7,679 nt of DNA from Bacteroidota bacterium (GTDB taxonomy: Bacteria; Bacteroidota; Bacteroidia; Bacteroidales; Prolixibacteraceae): NCBI GenBank assembly GCA_030691295.1, contig JAUYEQ010000625.1:1-7679 (forward strand), read 5' to 3'. Position 1 is the first letter of the stretch; each line of letters begins with the position of its first letter. Made by a program: the position numbers and the translations under genes. The notes beneath the pieces were generated by a model that saw only the letters and a list, made by a program, of their open reading frames with translations, was not told the DNA's origin and ran no database searches. Below are positions 5,898 through 7,679 of this stretch, piece after piece.

Positions 5898-5935
5898 AAA
5901 GAGTTGCAAAGGTAAAATTTTGCAACTCTTTTTTT
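5898..5935 (+). terminator. Intrinsic terminator after the tRNA
   Basis: AAAGAGTTGCAAA (5898-5910) pairs perfectly with TTTGCAACTCTTT (5919-5931) around an 8-base loop, followed by a run of Ts to 5935. It lies ten bases after the tRNA 3' end on the same strand, so it is the original chromosomal terminator of the tRNA gene and marks DNA outside the element. Confidence 0.85.
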
Positions 5936-5963
5936 GTACCTACAATTTACATACAAACCGTAT

Positions 5964-5997
5964 AAAAAAAGCCCCCCGTTTCCGGAGAGCTCTTTTT
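5964..5997 (-). terminator. Intrinsic terminator of the purine permease gene
   Basis: On the minus strand a 9-bp stem (5991-5983 with 5978-5970, two G-U pairs) closes a four-base loop and is followed by a run of seven Ts; an A-run precedes it. It lies about 25 bases after the permease stop codon. The A- and T-runs on both sides could also let it work weakly for plus-strand transcripts. Confidence 0.85.
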
Positions 5998-6021
5998 ATG
6001 ATTTCAATTTCAAATGTAAAC

Positions 6022-7329
6022 CTACATCAAAAACTTCAGCAGGAATAGAACTGCCAGAACAGCGGTTACGACTGTGATATCTTTGAATTTTCCGGTCAGC
6101 AATTTCAGGATAACATACGAAAGTACGCCAAATAAAATACCTTCAGAAATAGAATATGTCAACGGCATCATGATGATGGTGAGAAATACCGGGATTGACT
6201 CGGTATAATCGTCAAAATCGATGTTCTTGATAGGTGTCATCATCATTGCTCCAACCAAGATCAAGGCAGGAGCTGTTGCTGCACCCGGAATCATCAGGAA
6301 AATTGGAGAAAGGAACAAAGCAAAGAAAAACAGGATGGCAACAGTTAGCGAAGTTAAGCCAGTACGGCCACCTTCTGAAACGCCTGCTGCACTTTCAACA
6401 TAAGTTGTAACAGTTGAAGTTCCGAGCATTGCACCAAATGTAGTTCCAACCGCATCGGCCATCAGGGCTTGTTTCACACGTGGAACGCGCCCTTCCTTAT
6501 CAAGCATGTTGGCTTTCGACGAAACTCCGATCAAAGTACCAACCGTATCAAACATATCAACAAACAAGAAGGTAAATACCACGATCAACATATCAATGGT
6601 CAATACCTCAGTCCACTCAAACTTCATGAAAATCGGGCTAAGCGAAGGAGGCGTCAGATCGAATGAACTTGGAAGCTGTGTGACTCCAAAAGCCAACCCA
6701 ATAGCCGTTCCGGCAAGGATACCGATCAACAAAGCGCCTTTTACTTTTAATGCCAGTAAAACACCTGTGAGTACAAGCGCCAGAAGTGCCACTACTGCAC
6801 CGGCATTGTCGGTGAGATTGGTGACATCGCCCAACGCAACAAACGTAGCAGGATTGCTAACAATGATGCCTGCGTTTTTTAACCCAATAAAAGCAATGAA
6901 CAACCCGATACCCACTGAAATGGCGTGTTTCATATTATTCGGGATCGAATTGACAATCATTTCCCGGATATTGAATGCAGTTAAAGCTATGAAGATCAAT
7001 CCTTCAAGAAAAACTGCGGTTAAGGCAAACTGCCACGAATGACCCATGCCTAAAACGACTGTAAATGCAAAGAACGCATTCAGTCCCATGCCCGGCGCAA
7101 GCGCAAAAGGCAATTTGGCATAAAGCGCCATTACCAATGTAGCGACCAGTGAAGCAAGGGCGGTTGCAGTAAACACTGCCCCTTTGTCCATTCCGGCTGC
7201 ACTCAGTATGTCAGGATTAACGGCCAGAATATAGGCCATGGTCATAAAAGTGGTTAAACCCGCAAGAACTTCTGTTCTGACAGTCGTTTTGTTCTCACCT
7301 AATTTGAAATACTTGTTTAGAAAGTCCAT
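6022..7329 (-). CDS. NCS2-family (AzgA-type) guanine/hypoxanthine/adenine permease
   Basis: This is an inner-membrane, proton-coupled importer of purine bases for salvage. Seen: a 435-residue, highly hydrophobic protein with about 12-14 membrane segments, the normal family size. The hallmark segments are present: LPFALAPGMGLNAFFAF (73-89) in the substrate-binding region, FVDMFDTVGTLIG (256-268) and the GTSTVTTYVES...GGRTGLTSL stretch (303-328). These place it in the AzgA/PbuG/GhxP-AdeP branch and not the UraA/UapA xanthine-uracil branch. Which purine it prefers cannot be read from sequence, so no symbol is given. The start at 7329 is followed by the usual cytoplasmic lead MDFLNKYFKL. It follows a DUF5020 outer-membrane protein gene by 11 bases, so both are probably on one transcript whose promoter lies beyond the right edge, ending at the terminator near 5970. 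Confidence 0.93.
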   Translation of the reverse strand: MDFLNKYFKLGENKTTVRTEVLAGLTTFMTMAYILAVNPDILSAAGMDKGAVFTATALASLVATLVMALYAKLPFALAPGMGLNAFFAFTVVLGMGHSWQFALTAVFLEGLIFIALTAFNIREMIVNSIPNNMKHAISVGIGLFIAFIGLKNAGIIVSNPATFVALGDVTNLTDNAGAVVALLALVLTGVLLALKVKGALLIGILAGTAIGLAFGVTQLPSSFDLTPPSLSPIFMKFEWTEVLTIDMLIVVFTFLFVDMFDTVGTLIGVSSKANMLDKEGRVPRVKQALMADAVGTTFGAMLGTSTVTTYVESAAGVSEGGRTGLTSLTVAILFFFALFLSPIFLMIPGAATAPALILVGAMMMTPIKNIDFDDYTESIPVFLTIIMMPLTYSISEGILFGVLSYVILKLLTGKFKDITVVTAVLAVLFLLKFLM

Positions 7330-7340
7330 ATTTGGTTAGT

Positions 7341-7679
7341 TTAAAAAGTGTATTTCAATGCTACGGTAGGACAAGCTTTTAACCCTTTGTGTCCTGCAAA
7401 GTTTGAAGCAATTTCAACTTCGCCACCAGCTGCGAAATTCTTGTTGAAGTTGTACCACAATTGTGGTTCAGCAAGGAATGTGAATTTTGTATCTCTTGTT
7501 CCGTCGAAATTAAAATCATTGTCTTCTTTCCAAAAATCAGCAAAGCCAGAGAAAGTTACCTTATTTTTCAGCAAGTTAAGGTACCACACTCCTGTTAATT
7601 GAAAAGAAGCCTCGTTTTTTCCCCGTATCGTTTTAAACAGAGTTTTTACTGAAAAACCTCTTGAAAAGTCAGCCGCATT
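7341..7679 (-). CDS. DUF5020 (Tsx-like) outer-membrane channel, C-terminal part
   Basis: The frame is open from the stop at 7341 to the window edge, giving the last 112 residues; the N-terminal half and signal peptide lie outside. Seen: alternating beta-strand pattern with FQLTGVWYLNLL, KVTFSGFADFWKED, FTFLAEPQLWYNF, GGEVEIASNFAGHKG and the final strand PTVALKYTF. The protein ends in phenylalanine, the usual C-terminal signal for outer-membrane barrel insertion. This pattern matches DUF5020 proteins of Bacteroidota, related to the Tsx nucleoside channel. Its place directly upstream of a purine permease suggests that it passes nucleosides or bases across the outer membrane to that importer. 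The pairing is inferred from context. An internal GTG at 7589 is not a plausible start since coding pattern continues upstream. Confidence 0.85.
   Translation of the reverse strand, partial: NAADFSRGFSVKTLFKTIRGKNEASFQLTGVWYLNLLKNKVTFSGFADFWKEDNDFNFDGTRDTKFTFLAEPQLWYNFNKNFAAGGEVEIASNFAGHKGLKACPTVALKYTF

Noticed and set aside
5678..5956. Minus-strand 92-residue open frame between the integrase and the permease
   Set aside because: Its GEYRNRTDD segment is the antisense of the tRNA T-arm and acceptor, a well-known spurious translation; the rest covers the integrase promoter and a terminator.
6506..7042. Plus-strand 178-residue open frame opposite the permease gene
   Set aside because: It is antisense to a clear NCS2 permease, has no recognisable domain and shows low-complexity composition typical of antisense membrane-protein frames.
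7348..7602. Plus-strand open frame opposite the DUF5020 gene
   Set aside because: The minus-strand frame is a convincing outer-membrane barrel ending in Phe and stays open to the window edge.
1..7679. CRISPR array, IS element or defence-system genes
   Set aside because: No spaced direct-repeat array, transposase or recognised defence gene is present; the only enzyme genes are the element's recombination and replication genes and the chromosomal transporters.

Overview
The window looks like a Bacteroidota (Bacteroidales-type) chromosome carrying the right-hand part of an integrated mobile element. The organism call rests on the protein families: a DUF5020 outer-membrane protein, a tyrosine integrase lacking the usual first catalytic arginine, a small HTH_17 protein, a DUF3987 ATPase and a zinc-finger/Toprim protein. 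It also rests on a TAnnTTTG-type promoter and generally weak Shine-Dalgarno signals.

Region 1 (1 to about 5845) is the element, AT-rich, with every recognisable gene on the minus strand. Reading away from the attachment site the order is: tyrosine recombinase (5681-4446), an unrecognised membrane-anchored protein (4280-3543), a hairpin terminator (3480-3521), an excisionase-like HTH protein (3451-3083), a DUF3987 helicase-like ATPase (3064-1682), a repeat-bearing non-coding gap (1466-1681), and a DUF6371/Toprim primase-like protein (1465-389). A 388-base non-coding end follows, which opens with a strong nested inverted repeat that I read as a candidate transfer origin. The order integrase, HTH, DUF3987, Toprim, oriT-like repeat suggests a mobilizable integrative element whose relaxase genes and second end would lie left of position 1. 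No relaxase is visible, so mobilizability is inference.

Region 2 (about 5842-5936) is the junction: the 3' half of a tRNA gene, best read as tRNA-Ala(GGC), on the plus strand, followed by its intrinsic terminator. The 5' half is absent, so this is an attachment-site copy made by integration through the anticodon stem-loop. The intact tRNA should sit at the other end of the element, outside the window.

Region 3 (about 5889-7679) is ordinary chromosome with higher GC: an intrinsic terminator, an NCS2/AzgA-type purine permease (7329-6022), and 11 bases upstream of it the C-terminal part of a DUF5020 (Tsx-like) outer-membrane protein running off the right edge. The last two probably form an operon for purine base/nucleoside uptake through the outer and then the inner membrane.

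I found no CRISPR array, rRNA or IS element. The parts most worth a second look are the oriT-like repeat with its partial second copy, the inverted and direct repeats between the two replication-type genes, the helically phased repeats at the integrase promoter, and the unknown membrane protein.
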